Positions 34,811 to 44,561 are shown, numbered from the stretch's first letter. The stretch is DNA of 64,000 bases from Exiguobacterium undae DSM 14481 (GCF_000620805.1 NZ_KK211187.1:343957-407956), one strand, 5' to 3'. The notes: generated from the sequence alone by a model not told the origin. Program-made: numbers and translations.

Positions 34811-36844
34811 ATGAATCAACTGAATCACAAAGAAGTCCAACCTCAAAAACTCATCAATACCAAAAGTCAGTTTCGACCGGAAATCGAAGGGTTACGTGTC
34901 GTTGCGGCGTTACTCGTCGCGGTTTATCATATCTGGTTCAATCGTGTCTCAGGCGGCGTTGATGTGTTCTTCGTCATCTCCGGTTTCCTGATTACGACAT
35001 CGATCATCTCGACGATCAATCGGACCGGTGAGTTTCGTTTCTTACCGTATGTCACGAAGTTGATCAAACGGTTGTTACCATCGGTCTTGTTCATTTTGGC
35101 CGTCGTGCTTGTTTTGAGTTCGTTTTTATTACCGCAATCGATTTTAGAGAAGACGATTCGTGAAGTCGTTGCCTCGATGTTCTTCTATCAAAACTGGCAA
35201 CTGGCGATTTCGAGTACCGATTACTTGGATGCGAGCCAAATGAAGTCGCCGGTTGAACATTTCTGGGCCTTGTCGATTCAAGGGCAGTTCTACATGATTT
35301 GGTTTGTCTTGTTTGCCTTCATCCTCTGGATGGTCAAAAAGTATGCGATCAAGAACGTCAAACCGATGCTCAATACGATTTTAGGTGTCCTGTTCGTGTC
35401 TTCTCTCGTCTATTCGATTTATCTGACGTCAGTCAATCAGCCGTGGGCGTACTTCATCACGATGACACGCGTCTGGGAATTCGCCTTAGGAAGTTTGCTG
35501 TGTATCAACCTGTCGTCGATCCGTGTTCCGAAATGGATTGCAACCGTGATTGGTTGGCTCGGATTGATCGGGTTGATCCTAACCGGGATCCTCTTCAACG
35601 TCTCGGAAATGTTCCCGGGCTACATCGCCTTATGGCCGATGACGTGCGCCTTGTTCATCGTCTTGTCGGGAACACGTGAGACGACGTTCGGGATCAAACG
35701 TTTCTTAGGTTCAAAACCGATGGTCAAACTCGGTGGAATCGCGTTCGGGATTTATCTCTGGCACTGGGTCCTGCTTGAGTTTTACCGCTACAACGTCCAG
35801 CAAACACCAGGTTTCTGGATGGGGACGTTGATCATCCTGTCGTCGATTCTGTTGTCTTACCTGATGACGGAATATATCGAAAAACCGATCCGCAGCTCAA
35901 AAGTCGACCGCTCGTCCTTCAAGAAGCTCGGCATTATGGCGAGCATCAACGTCTTGTTGATCGGTTCGTTACTCGGTCTGAAATATTTTGAAGAAAAAGA
36001 ATTGACGGACGGCGTCAGCACCGGCGATTATCCGGGGGCGATGGCAGTCAAGAATCCGGACCAGACACCGGACCGTGAGCCGTTCCCGTCGTACGCCAAC
36101 GTCTTTGATGACCTGCCGCTCGTTCACACCGACGGCAGTAATCAAGTATTGAGCAAAAGTGACGTCAAAGTCGGCGAGTACGGCGAAACGAAAGACTATA
36201 TCGCAACGATTGCCCTCGTCGGCAGCTCGCACTCGGAGCAATGGTTCGGAGCCATTCACGAAGCCGCAAAAGGTGAGAAGTACCGGGTCTTGAACATCAC
36301 CCGTTCCGGGACACGCTTCTCGACCGGCTATGAAGATAACGTCTTAAAAGGTATCTGGAACCAAAATGTTCTCGATTACTTGAAGGATGCCGATGTTGAT
36401 CTCATCATCTCGCACGTCACGGCGGCAAATGCGACGAAAGATAAGATTCATCAACAGATGGTTGATCAGATGCAGTACGTCAAAGACGAGTATGGTATCG
36501 ATGGTCTGGCACTGCGGGATAATCCGCGTTACAGCTTTAACGTCCTCGAGTCGCTCGAGACGACGAGCATCGAAGAGACGACGAAGAAAATGAATGCCGA
36601 AGTCAACCAGCGTGATGAAGCGTATTGGAAAAACTTCGAGCAGACGAACAAGTCGCTCTATAAACTCGATTTGACGGATTACTTCCGCGTTGATGGAGAG
36701 TTCCGTCCGGTCATCGGAAACGTCGTCATCTACCGCGACGTCAGTCATATGACGAATACGTACGCGGAAAGTTTCGGACCGGTCTTCAAACAGAAACTGA
36801 ATGAAGTCGTGACGGATATTCTTAAGAAAAAACAAGCTGATTAA
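34811..36844 (+). CDS. Acyltransferase-3/SGNH-domain O-acetyltransferase (OatA-like)
   Basis: A 677-residue two-domain enzyme. The N-terminal half (to about residue 400) is an acyltransferase-3 membrane domain with EIEGLRVVAALLVAVYHIWF and GGVDVFFVISGFLI. The C-terminal half is an extracellular SGNH esterase-like domain. Its nucleophile block reads GSSHSEQW (about residue 470), with Ser where GDSH is usual, and the Asp-His block is YRDVSHMTN near residue 643. OatA enzymes O-acetylate muramic acid and confer lysozyme resistance; relatives modify other glycans. Monocistronic. Confidence 0.9.
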   Translation: MNQLNHKEVQPQKLINTKSQFRPEIEGLRVVAALLVAVYHIWFNRVSGGVDVFFVISGFLITTSIISTINRTGEFRFLPYVTKLIKRLLPSVLFILAVVLVLSSFLLPQSILEKTIREVVASMFFYQNWQLAISSTDYLDASQMKSPVEHFWALSIQGQFYMIWFVLFAFILWMVKKYAIKNVKPMLNTILGVLFVSSLVYSIYLTSVNQPWAYFITMTRVWEFALGSLLCINLSSIRVPKWIATVIGWLGLIGLILTGILFNVSEMFPGYIALWPMTCALFIVLSGTRETTFGIKRFLGSKPMVKLGGIAFGIYLWHWVLLEFYRYNVQQTPGFWMGTLIILSSILLSYLMTEYIEKPIRSSKVDRSSFKKLGIMASINVLLIGSLLGLKYFEEKELTDGVSTGDYPGAMAVKNPDQTPDREPFPSYANVFDDLPLVHTDGSNQVLSKSDVKVGEYGETKDYIATIALVGSSHSEQWFGAIHEAAKGEKYRVLNITRSGTRFSTGYEDNVLKGIWNQNVLDYLKDADVDLIISHVTAANATKDKIHQQMVDQMQYVKDEYGIDGLALRDNPRYSFNVLESLETTSIEETTKKMNAEVNQRDEAYWKNFEQTNKSLYKLDLTDYFRVDGEFRPVIGNVVIYRDVSHMTNTYAESFGPVFKQKLNEVVTDILKKKQAD

Positions 36845-36854
36845 TCGTCAGACG

Positions 36855-36890
36855 AACTCTTCCCCTGTTACAGGCGGAAGAGTTTTTTTT
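36855..36890 (+). terminator. Terminator of the O-acetyltransferase gene
   Basis: The stem AACTCTTCC / GGAAGAGTT encloses CCTGTTACAGG and is followed by eight Ts. Confidence 0.88.
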
Positions 36891-36961
36891 GATATCGAAA
36901 ACAGGGGTTTGGAATAATTCGGGGAATATAAGATGGGTATCGAAAAAAGGGGGAACGATTC

Positions 36962-38008
36962 ATGACACAAGCAGAAATTGCACAACGCTTCCAGACTTTC
37001 GCGGAACGGGAATGCCGGGACTCGAGTCCGTTTTATGAATATCTATCGCTCGAAATTGCACAAACTCCGGCAATTCTTGAACTGTGCCGACACGCGCGCG
37101 ACGGGCAACCGATTCCGAATCTCCTGTTTGGTGCCGTCCACTATCTGTTGCTGAAAGGGATTGATCATCCGCTCGCCGCGTACTATCCGAGCGTGACGGA
37201 CCAACCAAAACCCTTTGCGGAGTCCTTCGCAGACTTCGAATCCTTTTGTCAGACTTACGAAACGGATCTGATTCCGCTGCTGGCACAACGTCTTGTCCAA
37301 ACGAACGAGGTCCGACGCTGTACGTATCTGTATCCAGTCTTTGGTCAGATTCATCAACAGACGAACCAACCGCTCGCTCTGCTCGAAATTGGAACGAGTG
37401 CCGGATTACAACTGTTGTTTGATCAATACGCCTATGATTACGGGACAGGGGAGACGGTCGGCCATCCGGCATCCCGTCTGCATCTGACCTCCGTCATCGA
37501 GGGAACGGGAACACCGACGCTTCCCAAAACACCACCACCCGTCACGATGCGGACCGGACTCGATTTAAATATCGTCGATCTGACCGATGCCGATGAACAG
37601 TTGTGGCTGAAAGCACTGATTTGGACGGAGCACCGGGAACGGCTTGAGATGTTCGAGGCGGCAGCGCGTTACGTTGACGAGTCTGCACTGGAACTCGTCG
37701 AAGGGGATGGAATTCAATTATTGAAGCGGTACGCAACGCAGACACCGGACGACAGTATCCTCTGTATTTTCCACACGCATGTCGCAAACCAGATGCCGTT
37801 GGCTGTGAAAAAGGAATTGCTCCAAGTCGTCGAGGAAATCGGACAGACGCGGAACCTCTACCACCTGTACAACAACGTCCAGGACCGGTACTTGCATCTC
37901 GATGCGTACATCGATGGAGTCTTGACGGAACAGACGATTGCCGAGACAGACGGCCATGGTCGTTGGTTCAAGTGGTTGGTCGAAGATTCAGTAACGACGT
38001 CTTCTTAA
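36962..38008 (+). CDS. DUF2332 family protein
   Basis: A 348-residue cytoplasmic protein of the DUF2332 family. It has the usual YLLLKGIDHPLAAYYPSV stretch near residue 62, a methyltransferase-like LLEIGTSAGLQLLFDQYAYDYG segment near residue 140 and the late LCIFHTHVANQ motif. The GxSAGL block suggests a SAM-methyltransferase-like fold, but no activity is known. The start lies behind AAGGGGG. Single gene, followed by a structured terminator. Confidence 0.85.
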   Translation: MTQAEIAQRFQTFAERECRDSSPFYEYLSLEIAQTPAILELCRHARDGQPIPNLLFGAVHYLLLKGIDHPLAAYYPSVTDQPKPFAESFADFESFCQTYETDLIPLLAQRLVQTNEVRRCTYLYPVFGQIHQQTNQPLALLEIGTSAGLQLLFDQYAYDYGTGETVGHPASRLHLTSVIEGTGTPTLPKTPPPVTMRTGLDLNIVDLTDADEQLWLKALIWTEHRERLEMFEAAARYVDESALELVEGDGIQLLKRYATQTPDDSILCIFHTHVANQMPLAVKKELLQVVEEIGQTRNLYHLYNNVQDRYLHLDAYIDGVLTEQTIAETDGHGRWFKWLVEDSVTTSS

Positions 38009-38026
38009 TCCATCCAAAGTTTACGT

Positions 38027-38126
38027 GAGTCCTGGCGGAGATAGTAGTTTACAGAAGCTGTGAAAGATCAATAAGACCCGATTCCTTGCATCGATTAAGC
38101 AAGAGAACGGGTCTTATTGTACGTCT
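38027..38126. repeat. Possible degenerate copy 5 of the structured repeat, acting as terminator
   Basis: It lies between convergent genes. The stem AATAAGACCCG / CGGGTCTTATT (38070-38118) encloses TTCCTTGC-N9-GCAAG. The preceding GCTGTGAAAGATCAATAAGACCC resembles GCTGTCAGAGACAAACAAGACCC of copies 1-3, and GAGTCCTGGCGG resembles their ACTCCTACAGG. The match is partial, so common origin is not certain. Confidence 0.45.
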
Positions 38127-38145
38127 CTAGACAGCACATAAAGTA

Positions 38146-38757
38146 TTAGAGCAAGCCGCCTGCATGGAGTGGACCACGCGTCGTAATGGTAAAGATGATT
38201 TTTGCGATCTCCTCTGGTGTTTCGCCTTTCTCGTGCAGCAACCATTCTTGGACAACACCGATGTGTGCGGATGATATATAGGAAATCAGATATTCACTAG
38301 GAACAAGAAGCTTGTTTTTATCAAACAAGGATTCAGAAGAACGGTGGAACAAAGCGTCATGCATGAATTTTTTCAAGCGATCTTGAAATTGAAGATCTCC
38401 GTTTGGACCAAGCAAGGTTTTCATCAGCACACGATTCTGATAAAGAAACTCAAGAAATGGGACCAACAGTAAAGAGGCGTCAGCCGGTGGAAATTGGGAT
38501 TCTTTTTTAAAGAGGACCTGTAGGTTTTTAATGAGCTTTTCTTCGGCTCCAGTGAAAATTTCTTCGATGTAGAGATTCATCAAATCGTATTTGTCTTCAT
38601 AATGGCTGTAAAATGTTCCGCGATTGATTCCGGCTTGTTTGGCGATATCTTTCACGGTGATGTTTTCGAATCCCTTTTCCTCAATGAGCCCAATTAAAGC
38701 TTCTTTAATGAGCTGTTTCGTCCGAATGACACGTAAATCGTTGTCTTGTTTCGTCAT
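38146..38757 (-). CDS. TetR family transcriptional regulator
   Basis: A 203-residue TetR repressor. The N-terminal HTH is FENITVKDIAKQAGINRGTFYSHYEDKYDLMNLYIEE, and the C-terminal part belongs to the group that includes B. subtilis YfiR. It is divergent from an ABC-2 exporter, separated by 160 bp with a long dyad, so it probably represses that transporter and itself until a drug or lipid ligand binds. Confidence 0.92.
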   Translation of the reverse strand: MTKQDNDLRVIRTKQLIKEALIGLIEEKGFENITVKDIAKQAGINRGTFYSHYEDKYDLMNLYIEEIFTGAEEKLIKNLQVLFKKESQFPPADASLLLVPFLEFLYQNRVLMKTLLGPNGDLQFQDRLKKFMHDALFHRSSESLFDKNKLLVPSEYLISYISSAHIGVVQEWLLHEKGETPEEIAKIIFTITTRGPLHAGGLL

Positions 38758-38777
38758 AAAAGCGTCTCCTTTTCAAC

Positions 38778-38820
38778 ACTTGAATGAGATGTGTCGGTAA
38801 AGCGACAGACTCGCTCAAGT
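38778..38820. promoter_or_regulatory. Candidate TetR operator
   Basis: A 43-bp imperfect palindrome has paired blocks ACTTGA/TCAAGT, GAG/CTC and TGTCG/CGACA around GTAAAG, between the tetR and exporter genes. Confidence 0.5.
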
Positions 38821-38917
38821 TGATTATTGTAAGCGGTATTTTGTCTATCTATACTTACATTATAAACAACATGGTGTTGATTATCTTTGTTTTTAATTCA
38901 AGAAAGGAGATCATCCA

Positions 38918-39661
38918 ATGAAGATTCGTGTAGCAGGAACAACAAAGTCCTTTGGTCAGACAGAAGTCATTCGACATATTGATTTCACTGTCATGTCCGG
39001 CGAAATCTGCTGTTTGTTAGGTCCTTCCGGTTCAGGAAAAACGACGTTGATTCGATTGATGATTGGAGCGATTGCCCCAAGTACAGGGACGATTCACATC
39101 GGGGACACCTTGATGCCAAACATGACGCTCTTGAATGAGATTGGGTTCATGCCGCAAAATAATGCGTTATATGAGGATTTGACGGCAGAAGATAACCTCT
39201 TGTTTTTTGGATCCGTTTATAAGCTGGAGAAGTCCGTATTAAAACAACGAATCGAGGAAGTGCTTAAGATTGTCGACTTAACGGCACATCGTCAAAAACG
39301 AGTGCATGTTTTTTCGGGAGGCATGAAAAAACGACTGTCGCTCGCCATCGCGATATTACACCAACCGAAAGTCTTGTTTTTAGATGAACCGACCGTCGGG
39401 ATTGATCCTGTTTTACGACGTGAGATCTGGCACCAGTTTCATCGCATCAAACAAGCGGGTACGACGATTGTCGTCTCGACTCATGTCATGGATGAAGTCA
39501 TCGAATGTGATCGTGCAGCCCTTATTTATGAAGGAACGTTGATTGAATATGATACGGTCGACAACTTGCTCGCGAAGACACAAACAGGACGCGTCGAAGA
39601 ATTGTTCATTTTAGCTTCGGATCAACTGAAGGAGGGGACAACTCATGAACCACTTAGCTAA
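38918..39661 (+). CDS. ABC-2 type exporter ATP-binding protein
   Basis: A 247-residue ATPase: Walker A GPSGSGKTTLIRL near residue 34, signature VFSGGMKKRLSLAIA, Walker B VLFLDEPTVGIDP, and switch His in VVSTHVMDE. GGMKKR is typical of ABC-2 drug, antibiotic or lipid exporters. It overlaps the permease by 17 bp. The gene pair is divergent from the TetR regulator, an arrangement like yfiL-yfiMN with yfiR in B. subtilis. Substrate unknown. Confidence 0.92.
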   Translation: MKIRVAGTTKSFGQTEVIRHIDFTVMSGEICCLLGPSGSGKTTLIRLMIGAIAPSTGTIHIGDTLMPNMTLLNEIGFMPQNNALYEDLTAEDNLLFFGSVYKLEKSVLKQRIEEVLKIVDLTAHRQKRVHVFSGGMKKRLSLAIAILHQPKVLFLDEPTVGIDPVLRREIWHQFHRIKQAGTTIVVSTHVMDEVIECDRAALIYEGTLIEYDTVDNLLAKTQTGRVEELFILASDQLKEGTTHEPLS

Positions 39662-40664
39662 ACGTGTCATCCGTCAAACACTGAATGATAAACGAAGTGT
39701 CATGATGATCTTGATTGCTCCCTTACTGCTCTTGACGTTAATCTATCTGTTGTTGGGGGATACAGACTATGTGCCGGTCATTGTGATCGAAGAAGCAACG
39801 CCACAAAATCTTGTGACTGCATTGAATAAGCAGGACATCGAATTGATTCAGGAAAAACAAACGATCACATCCCCTAAAACATATCTGACGGATAACGAAC
39901 ACGTCGATGCGGTATTTCTTTATTCAGACAATGGATTTGACATGACACTGCGCGAACCTTCCACAAAATCCTCAACAGCCGCCAAAGAAATTCAAGCAGC
40001 CTTATCGTCAATTAATCCTGCGTCAAAGATGGAGACCAGCTATGTCCATGGTTCGACGGATCAGTCGACGTTTGATTCACTTGGTTATGTTTTCCTGTCG
40101 TTATTCTCATTTTTCATGGTCTTCGTCATCTCAGCGATGGCTTTTGTCAAAGAACGCAGCGAGGGAACGCTGGAGCGATTATTGATGACACCAATCAAGC
40201 GGAGTGAGGTCATTCTTGGATATACGATGGGCTATAGTGTCTTTGCGATTGCCCAAGCGATTTTGATTGTGCTTTATACGGTCTATATCTTACAGATGAG
40301 TTCAAACGGTAACATCTTCTTGGTATTACTCGTCTTGTTGCTTCTTGCGACGACCGCTGTCTTGTTTGGGGCGACGATTTCTGTTTTTGCCAGCTCTGCG
40401 CTCCAAGTCGTGCAATTGATTCCGTTCACGATCATTCCACAAGTCTTCTTTTCCGGTTTGATTTCACTGGATTTGATTCCTTACCATCTGGGGAATCTGA
40501 GCTACATCATGCCGATTTTTTACGGGGCGAGTGCGATCAAGGAAATCATGGTCTACGGAAACGGCTTCGATGCCATTTGGGGATATCTCTCAGGGTTACT
40601 TCTATATATCCTCGTCTTGTATACGATCAATGTACGCGCCTTAAAAAAATTCAGAAACGCTTAA
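39645..40664 (+). CDS. ABC-2 type exporter permease
   Basis: A 339-residue ABC-2 permease: one N-terminal helix (about 20-40), an extracytoplasmic domain of roughly 120 residues, then five helices. The FVKERSEGTLERLLMTPIKRSEVILGY segment near residue 167 is the ABC-2 signature. It works with the ATPase of the preceding gene, overlapping it by 17 bp. No terminator is obvious before wrbA, so some read-through into wrbA is possible. Confidence 0.92.
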   Translation: MNHLAKRVIRQTLNDKRSVMMILIAPLLLLTLIYLLLGDTDYVPVIVIEEATPQNLVTALNKQDIELIQEKQTITSPKTYLTDNEHVDAVFLYSDNGFDMTLREPSTKSSTAAKEIQAALSSINPASKMETSYVHGSTDQSTFDSLGYVFLSLFSFFMVFVISAMAFVKERSEGTLERLLMTPIKRSEVILGYTMGYSVFAIAQAILIVLYTVYILQMSSNGNIFLVLLVLLLLATTAVLFGATISVFASSALQVVQLIPFTIIPQVFFSGLISLDLIPYHLGNLSYIMPIFYGASAIKEIMVYGNGFDAIWGYLSGLLLYILVLYTINVRALKKFRNA

Positions 40665-40773
40665 ATTGAAAAACCTTGAATTCAAAATAAAGGCGTTACT
40701 TTATCCAAAAAGCGGGAAAAGAGGACATGTACATCCATTGTCCGTCACTGTTTTTGAAAAAAGGAGCGAAGTC

Positions 40774-41376
40774 ATGTCTAATGTGAAACTGGCTGTCATC
40801 TATTACAGTTCGACCGGAACAAATCATCAACTCGCCACGTGGGCGAAAGAAGCAGGGGAAGCGGCTGGAGCCGAAGTGCGTCTTGCGAAAATCAAGGAGA
40901 CGGCACCGGCAGAAGCGATTGCCTCCAACCCACTCTGGCAAAAACATACCGATGCCACGCGTGACATCGAAGAAGCGACACCCGACCTGCTCGACTGGGC
41001 GGACGCGATCATCTTCAGTGTCCCGACTCGTTACGGACATGTCCCGGGACAATTCCAACAGTTCCTCGATACGACAGGTGGTCTCTGGGGTCAGGGGAAA
41101 CTCGTCAATAAAGTCGTCAGTGCCATGTCGTCGGCGCAAAATCCGCACGGCGGACAAGAAGCGACGGTCCTTGCTGTCTATACATCGATGTTCCACTGGG
41201 GTGCGATCGTCGCAGCACCAGGCTACTCGGATCCGGTTCTGTTCGCAGCAGGCGGTAATCCATACGGGACGACGGTGACCGTCGATCAGGACGGCAACAT
41301 GGTGGAGTCCGTTGAACCGGCTGTCCGTCACCAAGCGAAGCGTACGGTGGACATTGCAAGCCGCATTAAAGGCTGA
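40774..41376 (+). CDS. wrbA: NAD(P)H:quinone oxidoreductase WrbA
   Basis: A 200-residue flavodoxin-like FMN protein of the WrbA type, a two-electron quinone reductase. The FMN loop is YYSSTGTNHQLA near residue 9. The PTRYGHVPGQFQQFLDTTGGLW segment and the late HWGAIVAAPGYSDP region are characteristic. The ATG at 40774 follows AAAGGAG; the frame runs back to the permease stop without support. It may help detoxify quinones along with the YodB-controlled genes. Confidence 0.95.
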   Translation: MSNVKLAVIYYSSTGTNHQLATWAKEAGEAAGAEVRLAKIKETAPAEAIASNPLWQKHTDATRDIEEATPDLLDWADAIIFSVPTRYGHVPGQFQQFLDTTGGLWGQGKLVNKVVSAMSSAQNPHGGQEATVLAVYTSMFHWGAIVAAPGYSDPVLFAAGGNPYGTTVTVDQDGNMVESVEPAVRHQAKRTVDIASRIKG

Positions 41377-41395
41377 TTAAAAAGTCTAATTAAAA

Positions 41396-41430
41396 AAACC
41401 GCGCCAGTCCTTTTCGGAACAGCGCGGTTT
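41396..41430. terminator. Bidirectional terminator
   Basis: The stem AAACCGCGC / GCGCGGTTT has an inner TTTTCGGAA loop; the plus-strand A run gives the minus-strand kinase gene a seven-T tail. Confidence 0.88.
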
Positions 41431-41432
41431 GC

Positions 41433-43868
41433 TTATGCATCCGGTTGTGTCAATGGCAAGTCGACGGTGAACGTCGAGCCTTGTCCTTCAATCGATTCGA
41501 CGTGGATTTCACCATCATGGGCACGAGCAATCTCGCGACAGATGGATAAGCCAAGTCCCGTTCCACCGATTTTTCGGGTATCGGAATTATCGACCCGGTA
41601 AAACTTCTGGAACAGTTCGCTCATGGCGGAAGCAGGTATGCCGATACCGTGATCGGTAATCGCCACCTGCAGCCGTTCATTATGCTCGGTCACACGGATG
41701 TCGATGGCACCGCCGGCTGGTGAGTACTTGATGGCATTGTTGATCAAGTTTCCGAACAATTGACGAATTTTCTTTGCATCGGCCTCAATCAAGAGGGGTG
41801 ACACGTCAGATGAGACACGAATTTGATGACTGGACGAAGACAGACTGTGCAGTTGTTTTAAGTCCTTCATCATCGCGAGTAAATCAAACGGTTCGAACGT
41901 GTACTCTTGTTTATTGGCCTCCATCCGTTGTAAATCAAGGAAGTCATTGATTAACAGGGACAATCGCTCGGTTTCCGAATGGACGGCGAGCAAGTATTTT
42001 TTTTGACGATGTGACGGAAGATCCCGCTGGATCATCAGCTCGGTAAAACCGTAAATCGAGGAGAGCGGTGTCCGTAACTCATGGGAAATCGTCGAGACGA
42101 GTTCATTTTTAATCCGATCGATTTCGACTTCGTTCGTCACATCCCGGAGAACAAGCAGGATGCCCCGGAACTTCCCGCCGTAATGGATTTCTTCCGAGTA
42201 GGTCTTGATGAACCGTTGTTCGTGGTTAATCGAAAACGTGATGCCTTCTCCCGTTTCCCGGTTGACGAAGGTTTGACGCAAGTACCGTTCGAATTCAGGC
42301 AGTTGATCGACCTGGTATTTTAAGTGGGTGATCGAATCATCGATTTCAATCAACCATTCAGCCTTGGACTCAACGGCGGATGGATGATCAAATAATTCGA
42401 GTAACGGTCGGTTGATCAATTGAATCGGTCCGTCCGGTTCGATATAGACGATCGACTCACGGATCGAGTTCAACAAGCGGGCTGTTTTTTCCCGTTCTTG
42501 ATCAATCTCGTCGAAAGAACGCATCCGGAGGAGCGACAACGCGAGTTGACGGGCGAATGACGCCAGTTCTTCCTGCTCTTGCCGATCAAACGGGCGGTGC
42601 AGGCGCATCAGATAGATGTAGGCGATGATTTCATCGGTACTGGCGTCAAGGACCGGTGTCACCGCAAAAGCGCGTTCTTCGAATTGAGCCGTATGCGGAA
42701 CTTTGTCTGTCCGTGCTTTTCGAATGACCGGTTCAATCGTCGCAATCAACTGATCCTGCTCGTGTTCCGACATGGCGTGAGACACGATGTTCGTTACCGT
42801 CGTCCCTTCTTTGAAAATCAACGAACCATTCGTCGAGTCGGTAATCTCGACCATCTTTTCGATGACAGCTGGATACGCTGTCACGGTATCTCGGTCGGCA
42901 AGTGTTTCGGTCAACTGATTCCGGATTTTGAGATGGGCTTCATTGCGCAACGTCAATTGCAGTGCTTGTTCCAGATTATCGTTGGACGACATCAACCGAT
43001 GTTTGTTGTCGGTCAGTGCTGTCGCCATTTGATGAAACGACTTGCTGAGCTCGCCGATCTCATCGGTCCGGTTCATCGGAATCAACGGTGCCGTGTGAAG
43101 TCCTTGCGCAAGCAGCTTGCTTTCTTTACTGAGCAGTTGAATCTGACGTGTCGTCCGTTCGATGAAGGGACGGATGATCAACAGAATGACGAGAAATAAG
43201 ACAAGCAGATTCACAAGCCAAATCCATTCGGCGTATTTTGTTTGTGTAATCAGTTTGTCCTTTGCCATCGTCTCTTTGGCCTGCAGACTTGTCCGGTAAT
43301 TGGTGAAAACACTCTCCATCGTGTTGACACTTTTACGCATCGTTTCACTGTCGGACGCATTCATCTTGAACTTTCGGTTCGGATCCCGTTTGACTTCCGG
43401 CATCATCGATTTCAGACTCGGCATCTGCAGGAAACTTTCATCGACAGTCCCGTCTTGTTTGGCTTGAACGTACTTGATCAAGCTCGGCATCACGAACGTC
43501 GTGTAGGACGTGTAAAGCGAACGGACATCGGAGGCATAGATTTGATCAGCCTCATAAGTTCCGTTTTTCTCGAACCACTGGGTTTGTTCCTCCAGCGACT
43601 GTGTTTTTTCGTCGACGGTCTCTAATACAGCGTCGTCTCCAAACACGATATATCCCCGCATCTCATACTGGAGTGATTGCCAGTCGTCCCATAAGGATGT
43701 CGCCCTTTCCTGACGCTCGCTGATGGCATCGAGACTGGTTTTCGCACTCATGACTTGATGGTTCGTATAAAAGTAAGCAGCAATCGAAGAAACAGAAAGC
43801 GTAATTAGTATGAGGTAAAAAGCGGACATGATTTGTCGGCTGATTTTTTGATTGAACCATTTTTTCAT
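41433..43868 (-). CDS. Sensor histidine kinase (HAMP-GAF-PAS-HisKA-HATPase), orphan
   Basis: An 811-residue membrane kinase. Order: TM1 (about 13-33), a helical extracytoplasmic sensor of the CHASE3 type (to about 210), TM2, HAMP (240-290), a coiled stretch, GAF (about 310-450), PAS (about 465-580), HisKA with [10 protein letters not shown] (His about 595), and HATPase with [18 protein letters not shown] and GGTGLGLSI. All catalytic blocks are intact. No response regulator gene is adjacent, so its partner is elsewhere. AAAGGGG lies 14 bases before the start, a weak arrangement. Confidence 0.92.
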   Translation of the reverse strand: MKKWFNQKISRQIMSAFYLILITLSVSSIAAYFYTNHQVMSAKTSLDAISERQERATSLWDDWQSLQYEMRGYIVFGDDAVLETVDEKTQSLEEQTQWFEKNGTYEADQIYASDVRSLYTSYTTFVMPSLIKYVQAKQDGTVDESFLQMPSLKSMMPEVKRDPNRKFKMNASDSETMRKSVNTMESVFTNYRTSLQAKETMAKDKLITQTKYAEWIWLVNLLVLFLVILLIIRPFIERTTRQIQLLSKESKLLAQGLHTAPLIPMNRTDEIGELSKSFHQMATALTDNKHRLMSSNDNLEQALQLTLRNEAHLKIRNQLTETLADRDTVTAYPAVIEKMVEITDSTNGSLIFKEGTTVTNIVSHAMSEHEQDQLIATIEPVIRKARTDKVPHTAQFEERAFAVTPVLDASTDEIIAYIYLMRLHRPFDRQEQEELASFARQLALSLLRMRSFDEIDQEREKTARLLNSIRESIVYIEPDGPIQLINRPLLELFDHPSAVESKAEWLIEIDDSITHLKYQVDQLPEFERYLRQTFVNRETGEGITFSINHEQRFIKTYSEEIHYGGKFRGILLVLRDVTNEVEIDRIKNELVSTISHELRTPLSSIYGFTELMIQRDLPSHRQKKYLLAVHSETERLSLLINDFLDLQRMEANKQEYTFEPFDLLAMMKDLKQLHSLSSSSHQIRVSSDVSPLLIEADAKKIRQLFGNLINNAIKYSPAGGAIDIRVTEHNERLQVAITDHGIGIPASAMSELFQKFYRVDNSDTRKIGGTGLGLSICREIARAHDGEIHVESIEGQGSTFTVDLPLTQPDA

Positions 43869-44131
43869 AAAGTATATGGATGCCCCTTTGCGTCAGCTTT
43901 CCGATTCAATAATAGATGTAACTACTATACCTATTTCTTACCGTAATCGTACATTTTTTAGACTCAAAAATATAGTGTTATTAGAAAATTATCTTAAATA
44001 CAAGAAATTCATACCAAAAAGTGCTCGAGACGTTTTGGGACATTCACAATCGAGCCGATGCATGCGTGCTTTAAAATCAGGGAAAGATGAAAAGTACGGT
44101 GGATGTTTCTGAGAAGAAAGGGGGACTTCAG

Positions 44132-44305
44132 ATGAACTATCGCTTTTTAGCTGTATTGTTCGCAGCCGATGCGGCGATTTTAATCGTTGGCGGGATGCTG
44201 TTACGCGATACGTTTTCATACGCACCGATCATCGGCTGGGCAGGAGGACTGTTGTCGTTATTTGCGGCGATCGTCTTTTCCGTGAAGCGGCAAAAGAGCA
44301 GATGA
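44132..44305 (+). CDS. Small two-helix membrane protein (57 aa)
   Basis: A 57-residue protein beginning MNYRFLAVLFAADAA with two hydrophobic helices (about 5-22 and 27-49) and a basic end (KRQKSR). The start follows AAAGGGGG. The 260 bp before it, after the divergent kinase start, is AT-rich and shows no gene. I do not recognise the family. The gene is followed by the longest copy of the structured repeat, which provides its terminator. Confidence 0.7.
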   Translation: MNYRFLAVLFAADAAILIVGGMLLRDTFSYAPIIGWAGGLLSLFAAIVFSVKRQKSR

Positions 44306-44310
44306 TACAA

Positions 44311-44553
44311 AAAAGGGGCTGACTCAAAAGTCAGTTTTTACAAAGATCAGGGTGGCAGAATGATAATCTGCCACCCTGATCTCGTAAAAAAATCACTCGC
44401 TACACGCAACTCCTACAGGAAAAAGCGCATTTTTGCGCTGTCAGAGACAAACAAGACCCGCTTTCCTGCCTGAATGGGGCAGGAAAACTGGCTTGTGTCT
44501 CGCCTGAGGAAAGGGCGTGAAAAGACGAGTGATTCTTTTTTGAGTCAGTCCCT
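44311..44553 (+). repeat. Structured repeat element, copy 2 (long form)
   Basis: The long form is bounded by AGGGGCTGACTCAAAA (44314-44329) and its complement TTTTTTGAGTCAGTCCCT (44536-44553). A perfect hairpin GATCAGGGTGGCAGA-N7-TCTGCCACCCTGATC follows. The core is closed by AATCACTCG/CGAGTGATT and holds ACTCCTACAGG, the hairpin GCGCATTTTTGCGC, CTGTCAGAGACAAACAAGACCC, the hairpin TTTCCTGCC-N7-GGCAGGAAA and GGCTTGTGTCTCGCCTGAGG. It fills the gap between two convergent genes. Confidence 0.85.
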
Positions 44554-44561
44554 GTTACGTC

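Noticed and set aside
43869-44131. Possible gene in the 260-bp gap before the 57-residue membrane protein
   Set aside because: Frames there lack ribosome sites and cross in several directions; nothing beyond promoters for the divergent genes can be supported.
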